Assembly: GCF_900142165.1 (NCBI RefSeq) | Contig: NZ_FQZY01000025.1 | Span: 29,550-64,474, forward strand | Origin: Hespellia stercorisuis DSM 15480 | Lineage (GTDB): Bacteria; Bacillota; Clostridia; Lachnospirales; Lachnospiraceae | Reading direction: 5' to 3' | Length of the DNA: 34,925 bases | Shown: piece by piece, positions 1-7,031 of the stretch | Position numbering within the stretch: position 1 is the stretch's first letter | Layout: each line of letters opens with the position of its first letter | Program-made: the position numbers and the translations under genes | The notes under the pieces: generated by a model | Told to the model about the DNA's origin: nothing | The model's input: the letters and a program-made list of their open reading frames with translations, nothing else | Database searches by the model: none

Positions 1-266
1 AGATTCACCTATGGTGAAAATGACTGTGGATAAGTAATGTTTTTCAATGTTCAGTTGTTGTTAAATATATTCAAAAGCCATAGAATTTGGCTTTGAATCA
101 GAGTTATTTGAAAGATTGAAAGAGTAATCCACAATGAATTAAATTATTCAATCACAAACAATTGGTTATCCACCAATTACCGAAATAATATCGCAAAACA
201 GGTTTTAAAAATTCTCTGTTTTGTACAAAAATTAATTAGTTCCCCAAGGGGGTTCTGAACAGTTAC
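1..266. mobile_element. Possible terminal segment of an IS66-family element running off the left edge
   Basis: Positions 252-266 read GTTCTGAACAGTTAC, the exact reverse complement of the GTAACTGTTCAGAAC at 34632-34646, which sits directly beside an IS66 transposase 3' end. In this orientation the element would lie to the left of 266. No transposase reading frame is visible in 1-250, so this would be the end distal to the transposase stop, or a decayed copy. The segment also holds a short hairpin (ATTGGT/ACCAAT, 161-177) and a TGTGGATAA at 25-33 that matches a DnaA box. Assignment rests on the shared terminal repeat only. Confidence 0.5.
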
Positions 267-464
267 CTTTTATCATAACTTAGGACAATGTATAAAGCAA
301 CTGCATTAAGTTCACTTTCCACCAAAAAATGGTATTGGGACATACCTTGGTAATTCTTATCAGCTATTATTGACTAATATTTATGATTTCATTCTTATTA
401 TATTTTGCACGATACACTTTTAGTTTTGTGTGAAGTTCCATGCTATCCCATGTTTTGCAGAGAT
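267..464. other. AT-rich non-coding stretch
   Basis: No reading frame, RNA gene or convincing promoter is visible. It separates the left terminal repeat from conjugation-gene debris and is probably degraded mobile-element DNA. Confidence 0.4.
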
Positions 465-587
465 ATGACGGTTACAAAGATTAAGCCTATTAAAAGTACT
501 CTAAGCAAATTCTAGCACCAAAGCCCTTGATTATATTCAAAGGCCAGATAAGACCGACGGCAAAATGCTTGTGTCTTCGTTTGGCTG
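465..587 (+). pseudogene. Relaxase/mobilization nuclease, N-terminal stub
   Basis: From ATG 465 the frame reads MTVTKIKPIKSTLSK and then hits a stop at 513. From 520, one frame over, it continues KALDYIQRPDKTDGKMLVSS to FG at 585. Together these match the conserved start of the relaxases of Firmicute integrative conjugative elements (MAVTKIKPIKSTLSKALDYI). An extra ten or so bases at 510-519 cause the frameshift, and similarity stops near 587. The catalytic Tyr and His motifs are absent, so this cannot function. It is evidence that a conjugative element once lay here. Confidence 0.75.
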
Positions 588-604
588 ATTCTTTTCACCT
601 TCTC

Positions 605-676
605 CTATAATTTTGCAGCGACTTCCACACCTTCGAGAGACATTCTCACGACTTGTTCAGCCGCATCACCTCCCAT
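605..676 (-). pseudogene. PcfB-like (DUF3801) conjugation protein, N-terminal stub
   Basis: Reading leftward from ATG at 676, a 23-residue frame begins MGGDAAEQVVRMSLEGVEVA and ends AKL-stop. It is preceded by AAGGA at 681-685. From memory, PcfB/DUF3801 proteins of Firmicute conjugative elements start with a GDAAEQVVRMSLEG-type sequence and run past 100 residues, so this is a stub that stops where the family would continue. It faces the relaxase stub, consistent with joined remnants of one or two conjugative elements. Confidence 0.6.
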
Positions 677-764
677 TACATCCTTAACTCTATTTTTTTG
701 AGCAACCTGATATATGCTTCATTCTTCCGTCATCGGCAATTAATCAGAAATGAGGCGATACACA

Positions 765-1064
765 ATGAGTTATTTATCAGTAAAAGAAACTGCACTTAAA
801 TGGGATATATCCGAGCGAAGTGTCCGTGATTACTGTCAAAAAGGACGAATTGCCGAGGCATTTCTAATTGGAAAAACATGGAGTATTCCAGACAACGCCA
901 CAAAACCAACCCATATTCCTAGACATTCAAACCAACCTCGCATTTTACACAACGTGTTACGTGATGAAAAGATTCATTCTGTTACAGGTGGCATCTATCA
1001 CAAGATACAGATCGAATTAACTTACAACACTGCCCCCATCTTCGCCTCTAAAGAATCTTCATAA
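765..1064 (+). pseudogene. HTH-Fic fusion protein, truncated after the start of the Fic region
   Basis: The first 50 or so residues (MSYLSVKETALKWDISERSV) are a MerR/excisionase-type winged helix that in Firmicutes is commonly fused to a Fic domain. The protein goes on into GGIYHKIQIELTYN, which matches the beginning of the Fic region (normally followed by SNHIEGSRLT). It then changes to unrelated sequence and stops at 99 residues, so the catalytic HPFxxGNG motif is missing. I prefer the ATG at 765 over 750 because GAGG at 752-755 is well spaced. The remaining piece might still bind DNA, but AMPylation activity is not possible. Confidence 0.65.
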
Positions 1065-1103
1065 GAAGAAATTCTTTTTTATTCATTTTCTATTTCCTCC
1101 ACT

Positions 1104-1124
1104 AAAAAAGCACATGCCATGTGC
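1104..1124 (-). terminator. Rho-independent terminator of the DUF3267 gene
   Basis: On the minus strand GCACA and TGTGC arms around TGGCA are followed directly by a run of T (A-run at 1104-1109 on the plus strand). It lies about 65 bases past the stop codon at 1189. The stem is short, so strength is uncertain. Confidence 0.5.
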
Positions 1125-1188
1125 GACATATGCCTGTATATAATTATTTTTGTTATATTTTAAAGGTTCAATTCGGATTTATCTTGCT

Positions 1189-1779
1189 TTATAGATTACC
1201 AGAAAATGCATATAAATCATCTCCGTAAAACTGCAAGTAATCACCTTCTTTTGTTTGTCTCAACGCTTGAAAAACATTATAACCATCTACACAAGGACTT
1301 GTTAATCCCAAGAATGACAATCCAAAAAGAAATCCATTGATCTCAATATTCGTTGCCGGTGAGATACAAAATAAGATAATTGGAATAACACCTAACAAAT
1401 ACGGAAGTAAGCACATAACGATAAATCTACTTCTTCTTAGCGGATATGATGTAAGTGCTACTGCCATGAATTCCTTTGGGACAAAACCTATGACTACTCT
1501 TGCTTTTGATGGGTATACAATAGCATGTAAAAACTCATGAACTACTAGTAAAGCTACACTTACTACAATCCCTATAATAATTGCGGTTGGAGATACCACT
1601 ATATGTCCTGCATGCTTTGTTTTTAAAAACATAGATATGAATATAATAAATTGATGTTCTGGCATATTGGAAAGAGCCCATAACCCAATACCAGATGAAA
1701 CAAAAGACCAGATGACGGTTATAATTCCAAATAACACTTTTCCTTTTTTACTCCTAGGTAATCTCCTTTTCAACTTCAT
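1189..1779 (-). CDS. DUF3267 putative membrane zinc metalloprotease
   Basis: This 196-residue protein has a basic N-terminus and about four hydrophobic segments. The motif HEFLH at residues 81-85 lies inside or next to a membrane segment, as in DUF3267 proteins, which are thought to be site-2-protease-like zincins. A later CVDGYN stretch near residue 170 resembles the Asp-containing motif that gives the third zinc ligand in that fold. Its substrate is unknown. Length is normal for the family and the gene appears intact, unlike most of its neighbours. It stands alone, with a likely terminator downstream. Confidence 0.7.
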   Translation of the reverse strand: MKLKRRLPRSKKGKVLFGIITVIWSFVSSGIGLWALSNMPEHQFIIFISMFLKTKHAGHIVVSPTAIIIGIVVSVALLVVHEFLHAIVYPSKARVVIGFVPKEFMAVALTSYPLRRSRFIVMCLLPYLLGVIPIILFCISPATNIEINGFLFGLSFLGLTSPCVDGYNVFQALRQTKEGDYLQFYGDDLYAFSGNL

Positions 1780-1918
1780 TGTTCAGTTCTACAAATTGTA
1801 TTAGTACCATGGATTAGGAAGAAATGGTAAAACAGCGTTCCAACACACACCAAGAATAATTTCTGAACCTCCCATAGTTTTCCTCCACAAATTCAATTTA
1901 CCACACTCGTGATTATGC

Positions 1919-2155
1919 TCATCGTGCAAAGTGAATGATATTATACTTTTCACGGAAAGTTGGCATACTCCACGAAATCCTTTCCTTGGCATTCGGAATT
2001 GCTTCATGAATCGCTTTTCGCACCTGCAGCAGATATATCTGTTGTGCCTTATCTTGCGCAGATATATACTCATCTATTGTTTTTGGTTTCTCACCGCAAA
2101 AATGCTGCTGATTCTGATTTTTGAATGAACGTCCACACTTAGGACATATTCACAT
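1919..2155 (-). pseudogene. DUF1801 (YdhG-like) protein with N-terminal zinc ribbon, decayed
   Basis: Reading leftward from ATG at 2155, the frame is M-stop-ICPKCGRSFKNQNQQHFCGE, then KPKTIDEYISAQDKAQQIYL, and it ends ISWSMPTFREKYNIIHFAR-stop at 1919. The zinc ribbon (CPKC...HFC) and the YISAQ and ISWSMPTF blocks are typical of DUF1801 proteins. Codon 2 is TGA where the family has Trp (TGG), and the last third or so is missing. It is in frame with the end of the DUF1905 gene. A 90-residue frame starting at 2073 covers the same DNA in another phase and is not the real product. Confidence 0.65.
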
Positions 2156-2416
2156 AGGACAATCCCCCGGATATCGTTGCATTTCTTTCTGTATATCTTT
2201 GCGTACATCAATAATATAGCAAATGCTTCCGTCCGGATTCTTTACTCCCATGTTTACAAGGCTGCCCCTATAGCAAAAACCATTGAAGGTTACATTCACT
2301 TTTACACGACCTTTGCCAAATTCTTTTTTTATATCATATGGAAATCTAACATAGGCGCCGCCCTTATCTGGCACAGGCTCGATCATAGCTTCAAACTCAT
2401 AAATTTTAGTATTCAT
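2150..2416 (-). CDS. DUF1905 domain protein
   Basis: The 88-residue product contains the DUF1905 pattern: YEFEAMIEPVPDKGGAYVRF, then a GKGRVKVNVTFNG block and RKDIQKEMQRYPGD. These small beta-barrel domains have no firmly known function and often sit beside or are fused to DUF1801/YdeI-type proteins, as here. Related proteins usually run about ten residues past the PGD motif. This one ends CPM-stop, where the stop codon is the same TGA that interrupts the downstream DUF1801 frame. It may therefore be slightly shortened or part of a broken fusion. Confidence 0.6.
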   Translation of the reverse strand: MNTKIYEFEAMIEPVPDKGGAYVRFPYDIKKEFGKGRVKVNVTFNGFCYRGSLVNMGVKNPDGSICYIIDVRKDIQKEMQRYPGDCPM

Positions 2417-2443
2417 ATTTTACCTGCTTTTTGTAAAAAACAA

Positions 2444-2794
2444 TTACTTTCGTAAAATTTTTTCCATGGTCTTTCCCTTAGACAACTCATCAACCAGCTT
2501 ATCCAAATATCGTATTTCCTGCATGAGAGGTTCTTCGATTGTCTCTACCTTGACTCCACAAACAGAACCACGGATCAACCTCCGATTAGGATTCATAGAC
2601 GGTGCCTGTTCAAAGAATTCCTCGTAAGTAATAGCACTGTCAGCCATTTCCCAAATCTTTTCCTCACTATATCCTGTGAGCCAGCGGATAACCTGATCAA
2701 CTTCGTTTTTTTCCCTGCCTTTTCGTACTGCTTTGTTAATCAGTAATGGATATATTTTTGAAAATTTCATCTGATATACTTTGCTGTTTTCCAC
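2444..2794 (-). CDS. DUF2200 domain protein
   Basis: The 116-residue protein matches the whole DUF2200 family length. It has the VYQMKFSKIYPLLINKAVRK start, RWLTGYSEE, the acidic EEFFEQAPSMNPN block, GSVCGVKVE, and the near-invariant end PLMQEIRYLDKLVDELSKGK. The function is unknown. It lies just upstream of the DUF1905 gene (27 bases apart, same strand) and may be co-transcribed. All of these are small, widely exchanged accessory genes. Confidence 0.7.
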   Translation of the reverse strand: MENSKVYQMKFSKIYPLLINKAVRKGREKNEVDQVIRWLTGYSEEKIWEMADSAITYEEFFEQAPSMNPNRRLIRGSVCGVKVETIEEPLMQEIRYLDKLVDELSKGKTMEKILRK

Positions 2795-2874
2795 GTTTTA
2801 TTTACCTCATCTGCAAATTCTAATTCTGCTTCCATCATTTCTTATATTTTAACCGCTCAACAATCTGGTATTTA

Positions 2875-3412
2875 TCAATCCAGACTATCTACAAAACTTA
2901 TTATTTCTTTGCACATTTCATTACTTTTATAATAATGAATATAATGTCCACAATTATAGTAAATAAGTTTCCCACGGACGGCAGATGCATATTTTTGCTG
3001 ACTCTCAATCCAGTATTTATCAATTTGTTTTCCGTTTGATGAGAACAACAACATCGGACATTCTATATTACCTGCATCGTTTACTATTTTAGAATTTTCT
3101 AATACTTGTTTGCCCTCGTTGATATAACAAATATTAAATGCATTTCGCTTCATCAACATTTTTTGCTGTTTACGTTCTTCTATTGTTAAACAACGTGTAC
3201 TCAAAGGATATAGTCCAGAAATTTTATGAAGATTATACTTTTTTGCTATTTTAATCATTTTAATTGATTTATTAACCTTTTTATTGTTCCAATGTTCATA
3301 TTCCAATGGTGTTGCCATATCTATGCCTATAATTGCCTTTACCATATAAGGATATTTTTGTTTCCAACGAATTGCTTCTAATCCTGACATAGAGTGTGGA
3401 AGTGAACTACAT
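2875..3412 (-). pseudogene. Alpha/beta hydrolase, N-terminus removed at the IS200/IS605 junction
   Basis: The reading frame is open leftward from the transposon end and reads LPHSMSGLEAIRWKQKYP. HSMSG is the nucleophile elbow of an alpha/beta hydrolase, with the second Ser as the likely nucleophile. The C-terminal catalytic His is visible in NCGHYIHYY. The first strands and oxyanion loop before the elbow are gone because the gene is interrupted at about 3412. An ATG at 3390 gives 171 residues but leaves no complete fold. The missing 5' half is not present on the other side of the element. Confidence 0.65.
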
Positions 3413-3431
3413 CGGCAATTGAATTACCGAG

Positions 3432-3580
3432 CATCAGATATATATGGCTTCGCCATACAGTTTCCGGGTGCGTCCATGACACCTTTACTGCTACTTTTCA
3501 GTTACACAGCTACTTTTATTATTTCTGGAGAAGATAGTCCGGATACGGACATTTTCTTTTCCACACCGGATACGGTGTTA
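3432..3580 (-). ncRNA. Probable omegaRNA (reRNA) region at the right end of the IS
   Basis: In TnpB systems the guide RNA spans the 3' end of tnpB and the right end. Here, reading leftward, are three compact hairpins: ACACCG/CGGTGT (3563-3578) and GTCCG/CGGAC (3537-3550), both with the same four-base loop, then TATGGC/GCCATA (3443-3457). The terminal hairpin at 3413-3431 follows. The guide would be the flank just past 3413, which is hydrolase-derived DNA. The RNA itself is inferred; only the hairpins are seen. Confidence 0.5.
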
Positions 3581-4758
3581 TATTTTCTCATAATATTGTA
3601 TGCGCCAACAACATCTGCATTAAAGACATGAAATTGATCTTTATACAGTCCTCTGTTCTTGCGATTGCTTTTCTCCGCATACTGCTTCGAAACTTTCGGG
3701 GCATATGGAGAACATTGACTGGTATATTCCTCTGTCTGTTTCTTCAATGCAATTCCATACATTGCAAGCTTATACCCCAGCATAGCATAAATTTTATCAT
3801 AGGGTAATGCGTGAAGTTTCTGGTTTGTTATCTTTCCAAGTTTTTTATTCCTTCGGATATTTTTGATGTCACCAATGATAACCGTATGAATATGGTTTTC
3901 CTCACAATAGTCAGCTACTACCCTTGTCACTTTATGCAGATAATCATGAATACAGTTCTTTTTCTTCTCATATACCCTGCACAGATGGTGAGATGGTTTC
4001 GGGTATTTGATTCCCTTCGCTGCCTGAGCGCGTCCCCACTGATGCTGTAGCCTGGCGATTTCTTTGTCATATTTCTGATTGATTTCCAGATACTTTCTTC
4101 CCAGTATAAAACTCTTCCCTATTGAATCATAACAGGTGATCAGGTTATGAAGCCCCAGATCAATGGATAGATAATGTCCATTATCTGACTTTATTTCGGT
4201 GTCTTTGATTTCATAAATTATGATAATCTGACACACACCTTTATGATCCGGTGGATATATCTTGATCTGTTTCACGTTATCTGTGTTCTGGAAAACCTTA
4301 TTTTCCAGATATAAATATTTTTCACAGATATCATAAGTTTGACAAAGATAATCTTTCAGTTGCTTCGGCAGTGACAGTCGAACCCGGCTGCTCTTTGAAT
4401 CATGCACGATGGCATTCTGCATATAAGTAATTGCCATACCTTTCTGTTTAAAACGTGGTGGGTTGGGGTTCAAAATCCTCTGGCTTTTTACAAGCGCATA
4501 AAAAGATTTCCATGATTTATCCAGAAGCTTACACACTTCCTGTGCAGTCTGGGACGGCAGGGATTTGAACCATAAGTTATCCTTTAGGCGTGACTTCTGA
4601 TCATACCAGTCCGGATACTTTTCCATTCCAAGTTCTTTGTAATTACGTCGTTCATAATTGCACACGTTCCAGAGCTTATAAGCTGCATAACACATATGAC
4701 CAACGATATTCGATTCTGTAGCATTCAGACGAATGCTTGTCTTGTGGGACAGCAGCAT
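3502..4758 (-). CDS. tnpB: TnpB RNA-guided nuclease of the IS200/IS605 element
   Basis: The 418-residue protein has a RuvC fold. RuvC-I Asp is in YLSIDLGLHNL (D200) and RuvC-III Asp in NADVVGAYNI (D382). At the usual RuvC-II Glu position the sequence is VIIGDIKNIR, giving Gly296-Asp297 instead of Glu. A possible replacement Glu lies in QTEEYTSQCSPY (343/344). The usual CxxC zinc ribbon is reduced to a single Cys (349). From memory this pattern is shared by a whole TnpB clade with a rearranged active site, so it is probably not decay. The start has AAGGGGGA well spaced upstream. It lies 13 bases after tnpA. Confidence 0.9.
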   Translation of the reverse strand: MLLSHKTSIRLNATESNIVGHMCYAAYKLWNVCNYERRNYKELGMEKYPDWYDQKSRLKDNLWFKSLPSQTAQEVCKLLDKSWKSFYALVKSQRILNPNPPRFKQKGMAITYMQNAIVHDSKSSRVRLSLPKQLKDYLCQTYDICEKYLYLENKVFQNTDNVKQIKIYPPDHKGVCQIIIIYEIKDTEIKSDNGHYLSIDLGLHNLITCYDSIGKSFILGRKYLEINQKYDKEIARLQHQWGRAQAAKGIKYPKPSHHLCRVYEKKKNCIHDYLHKVTRVVADYCEENHIHTVIIGDIKNIRRNKKLGKITNQKLHALPYDKIYAMLGYKLAMYGIALKKQTEEYTSQCSPYAPKVSKQYAEKSNRKNRGLYKDQFHVFNADVVGAYNIMRKYNTVSGVEKKMSVSGLSSPEIIKVAV

Positions 4759-4771
4759 TTACTTTTCCCCC

Positions 4772-5209
4772 TTAATAAGATTTGCTCTGATGTTCAATGT
4801 AACGACGTATATTTTCTTCTGATACAGAACCAATTGTCTCCACATAGTATGAATGATTCCATAATTGCCCTTTCCAAAGCTTCTGACGGATCTGTGGGAA
4901 ATGTTCAAATAACTTTCGACCAGTAATTCCTTTTAAATATTTCACAATATCTGTAACCGATAATTTGGGTGGTGCCGATATAAAGCAATGGACATGATCG
5001 CCTTCTCCTACTTCAAACAAATGCACGATAAAACCTTTGTCCTGCGCAATCTGTTGAACCAACTCCTTCAAAAAAGATTCCACTTCTGTATTTAAAATCT
5101 TTCTTCTGTATTTCACAGACCATACCACATGGTAATTAATATTGTACACGCATGTGCGTGAATGTATAAGGTTTTCTTTTATACACATACTATAACACAT
5201 TTTCGTCAT
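4772..5209 (-). CDS. tnpA: IS200/IS605 Y1 transposase TnpA
   Basis: The 145-residue protein has the HUH metal-binding motif as DHVHCFIS (His72 and His74) and the catalytic Tyr in NIRRYIEHQ (Tyr137, Gln141). The family start is HVVWSVKYRRKIL. It is full length for a Y1 transposase, which acts as a dimer on the hairpins at the element ends and moves it as single-stranded DNA. An upstream ribosome site is weak and translation may start at the second or third Met, so the exact N-terminus is uncertain. It is expected to be poorly expressed, as is usual for this family. Confidence 0.9.
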   Translation of the reverse strand: MTKMCYSMCIKENLIHSRTCVYNINYHVVWSVKYRRKILNTEVESFLKELVQQIAQDKGFIVHLFEVGEGDHVHCFISAPPKLSVTDIVKYLKGITGRKLFEHFPQIRQKLWKGQLWNHSYYVETIGSVSEENIRRYIEHQSKSY

Positions 5210-5320
5210 CAGAACAAGTGTTCTGCTACGATTTTTGGCTTTTTTCTGCTACAATTTTTGGCTTTTTATTTCATAAAAAATAATAAAATCTCTAATACCT
5301 GATTAGAAATATATTAAAAT

Positions 5321-5362
5321 AAAAAAGAGGGCTGTTAACCCCTCCAAGCAACCTATGGTTGC
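5321..5362 (-). terminator. Terminator-like stem plus second hairpin in the IS left end
   Basis: On the minus strand GAGGG and CCCTC arms (5327-5344) are followed by six T. Next to it lies GCAACC/GGTTGC with a three-base loop (5348-5362). The stem would stop transcription entering tnpA from outside, a known way for IS200-type elements to limit their own expression. Confidence 0.6.
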
Positions 5363-5393
5363 ACGCTTTCATCTCGGCAATTGAATAACCGAG

Positions 5394-5921
5394 GATTCCC
5401 GCTTTATTACCCTAAAAGAGAATAAATTAGAAGAAGCGGAGTCCCATTTTAAGCAGTTATCGGAAACCGTTCGTGGGACAGGAAGAGTCTTTTGTGCCAA
5501 CAGTCTGGTAAACGCTGTGATCAACAGTAAATATCAACAGGCAGAGGCGCTTAAGATCGACACCTTCTTTCATATCGACTTAGAGGAAGCTCTCTCAATT
5601 TCAGATATCGAACTGTGCTCTCTTTTTGCTAACACAATGGATAATGCGCTGGAGGCCTGCGCAAAAATAAATGAGCCCTCACTGCGAAAAATCGAAATGA
5701 AGGCTCGTTGTAAAAATCATTTTTTCAGTTATCAGATTGCCAATTCCTATCATGGAACGCTTGTCACAAAGAACGGAACCTATCTTTCAGATAAGGCAGA
5801 TTCCAAAGAACATGGACTCGGACTAAGCCAAGTCAGTGATATTGTAAGGAAGTATCATGGGACTTTGGATATTTGTACCGAAGATGAGATGTTCACCGTC
5901 ACCTGTATCATTCCGCTCTAG
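5394..5921 (+). pseudogene. GHKL sensor histidine kinase, ATP-binding half only
   Basis: The frame is open from the edge of the IS (first codons near 5394) and reads SRFITLKENKLEEAESHFKQ, then LSETVRGTGRVFCANSLVNA, through to a stop at 5921. It is the HATPase_c_5 type of AgrC/ComD-like kinases. The N box is NTMDNALEAC and the G box EHGLGLSQV. The membrane sensor and the phospho-accepting His are missing. A GTG at 5517 gives 134 residues, but there is no good ribosome site. No partner response regulator is nearby. Confidence 0.7.
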
Positions 5922-5971
5922 GACTTGAAAAACCGAAAATCAAAAAGTGATGTATTTGTATCAATTCTCCA

Positions 5972-6000
5972 TTGACACAGTCCTGCACAAGTGATATATT
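5972..6000 (+). promoter_or_regulatory. Promoter of the DUF3796-XRE operon
   Basis: TTGACA (5972-5977) is followed after 17 bases by TATATT (5995-6000). Just downstream, TCTC-ATAAA-GAGA (6003-6015) is a dyad at about the expected transcript start, a plausible operator for the encoded XRE protein. That link is an inference. Confidence 0.7.
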
Positions 6001-6046
6001 TATCTCATAAAGAGACAATAACATCACATTTCAAGGAGGGCTTCAC

Positions 6047-6688
6047 ATGTCGAAACGAAAAATTAGAAATACAATTATTATGGGGATCGGACTGGTTATA
6101 TTGATTATCATAGGAGTGGTATACTCCCTTTTATTCAATGATGGACGATGGGTATACGAAACCAATCTGTCGGAATACGTTTTTATTACAAAAGATATTC
6201 CGATGCTCGCCATCGGTGCTTTAACCGCCATCTATGTCATTTATCTGGTAATCACTATCTTTCAGGCCGCCATGCAGAAAAAACAGGCTGACAAAAGATA
6301 TACCAGAAGAATCTCCCCACTCCTGGGGTTTGCCGGCATCTTTGGCTTTGCAGGTTTTGCAGGATTTTGGACGTACGCAGAAGCTAAAATTATTTTCCCA
6401 TTCATCTTCTTTGCTTTCTTTGGCTTTTTCGGATTTTTCTTTGAGGGAAAAATGTCAAACACATTGGAAGATGAATTGTATATGGAAAATAAAAAACGCG
6501 CAGAATTAAATGCATATAGAGCTGGTTTTCAACTATTGTTCGTTACGATCTGGCTTGTTGGCATGGGTATGTTTTCTCGATACGTCGAATGGTGTGCGAT
6601 CTTTATGCTGATAGCCATTTCCTTGATTTATGCTCTGGTTCTATTTCTTAGCAGTTACTTGCTATACCGCTACGAAAAAGGAGAGTAA
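6047..6688 (+). CDS. DUF3796 membrane protein
   Basis: The 213-residue protein starts after AAGGAGG (6033-6039) with ideal spacing. It has about six hydrophobic segments, including an unusual Phe/Gly-rich double run, GFAGIFGFAGFAGFW followed by FFAFFGFFGFFFEGKMSNTL. The GFAGFWTY and FEGKMSNTL blocks define DUF3796. Function is unknown. These proteins are regularly encoded directly before a short XRE regulator, as here (3 bases apart), which suggests a two-gene membrane/regulator module. Confidence 0.75.
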   Translation: MSKRKIRNTIIMGIGLVILIIIGVVYSLLFNDGRWVYETNLSEYVFITKDIPMLAIGALTAIYVIYLVITIFQAAMQKKQADKRYTRRISPLLGFAGIFGFAGFAGFWTYAEAKIIFPFIFFAFFGFFGFFFEGKMSNTLEDELYMENKKRAELNAYRAGFQLLFVTIWLVGMGMFSRYVEWCAIFMLIAISLIYALVLFLSSYLLYRYEKGE

Positions 6689-6691
6689 AAT

Positions 6692-6895
6692 ATGGGAGTT
6701 GAATTTGAATGCAATCTCAAAATGTATAGAGCTGCGCAGGGATTTACACAAGAACAACTGGCCGAGCTTGTTGGCGTAAGGCGTGAAACCATCATGCGGC
6801 TGGAAAAAGCACAATATAATCCCTCGCTGAAACTGGCTATTGATATTTCACGAGCTGTAAAAGCACCGATCGAGGACATCTTTATATTTCGCTAA
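6692..6895 (+). CDS. Short XRE-family (Cro/CI-type) regulator
   Basis: The 67-residue protein is a single helix-turn-helix domain: [20 protein letters not shown], then [20 protein letters not shown], ending IEDIFIFR. It is of the YgzD-like class found after small membrane proteins. The ribosome site (AAAGGAGAG) is inside the end of the DUF3796 gene, so the two are translated together. It probably controls its own operon through the dyad at 6003-6015. Confidence 0.85.
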   Translation: MGVEFECNLKMYRAAQGFTQEQLAELVGVRRETIMRLEKAQYNPSLKLAIDISRAVKAPIEDIFIFR

Positions 6896-6956
6896 GCCCT
6901 GCCGCCGGTATGGCCGGCACATTAAAAAGAATCTTATTTTCTATGATATAGACAAA

Positions 6957-6984
6957 GGCACAGAGGGGTCTACACCTCTGTGCC
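6957..6984. terminator. Hairpin between convergent XRE and GH13 genes
   Basis: GGCACAGAGG and CCTCTGTGCC form a 10-bp stem with an 8-base loop. It lies between two converging genes, so it could end both transcripts. No long T-run follows on either strand. A smaller GCCGG/CCGGC hairpin lies at 6904-6918. Confidence 0.5.
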
Positions 6985-7031
6985 TGATAATTATTACTTT
7001 TTGGTCATCTTCCTGACAATGACTCCCTTTA

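Larger units (their letters stand above)
3413..5393 (-). mobile_element. Complete IS200/IS605-family element (tnpA + tnpB)
   Basis: The element carries a Y1 transposase gene and a tnpB gene in the same direction. A near-identical 19-base hairpin sequence lies at each boundary: CGGCAATTGAATTACCGAG at 3413-3431 and CGGCAATTGAATAACCGAG at 5375-5393 (one difference). Hairpins at both ends and no inverted terminal repeats fit single-strand transposition by TnpA. The left end (next to tnpA) also has GCAACC/GGTTGC and a terminator-like stem. Both genes are full length, so the element could be active. Confidence 0.85.

Noticed and set aside
731-741. ATCGGCAATT resembling the IS200/IS605 terminal hairpin
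   Set aside because: Only one arm is present and no second half follows; ten bases could match by chance in AT-rich DNA.
1801-2073. 90-residue minus-strand frame
   Set aside because: It lies out of phase over the DUF1801 sequence, whose own frame gives clear family motifs; the frame has no similarity I recognise.
2760-2840. Short frame MMEAELEFADEVNKTWKTAK before DUF2200
   Set aside because: It overlaps the DUF2200 start, has no stop-separated family match and no ribosome site; it may be a remnant but cannot be supported.
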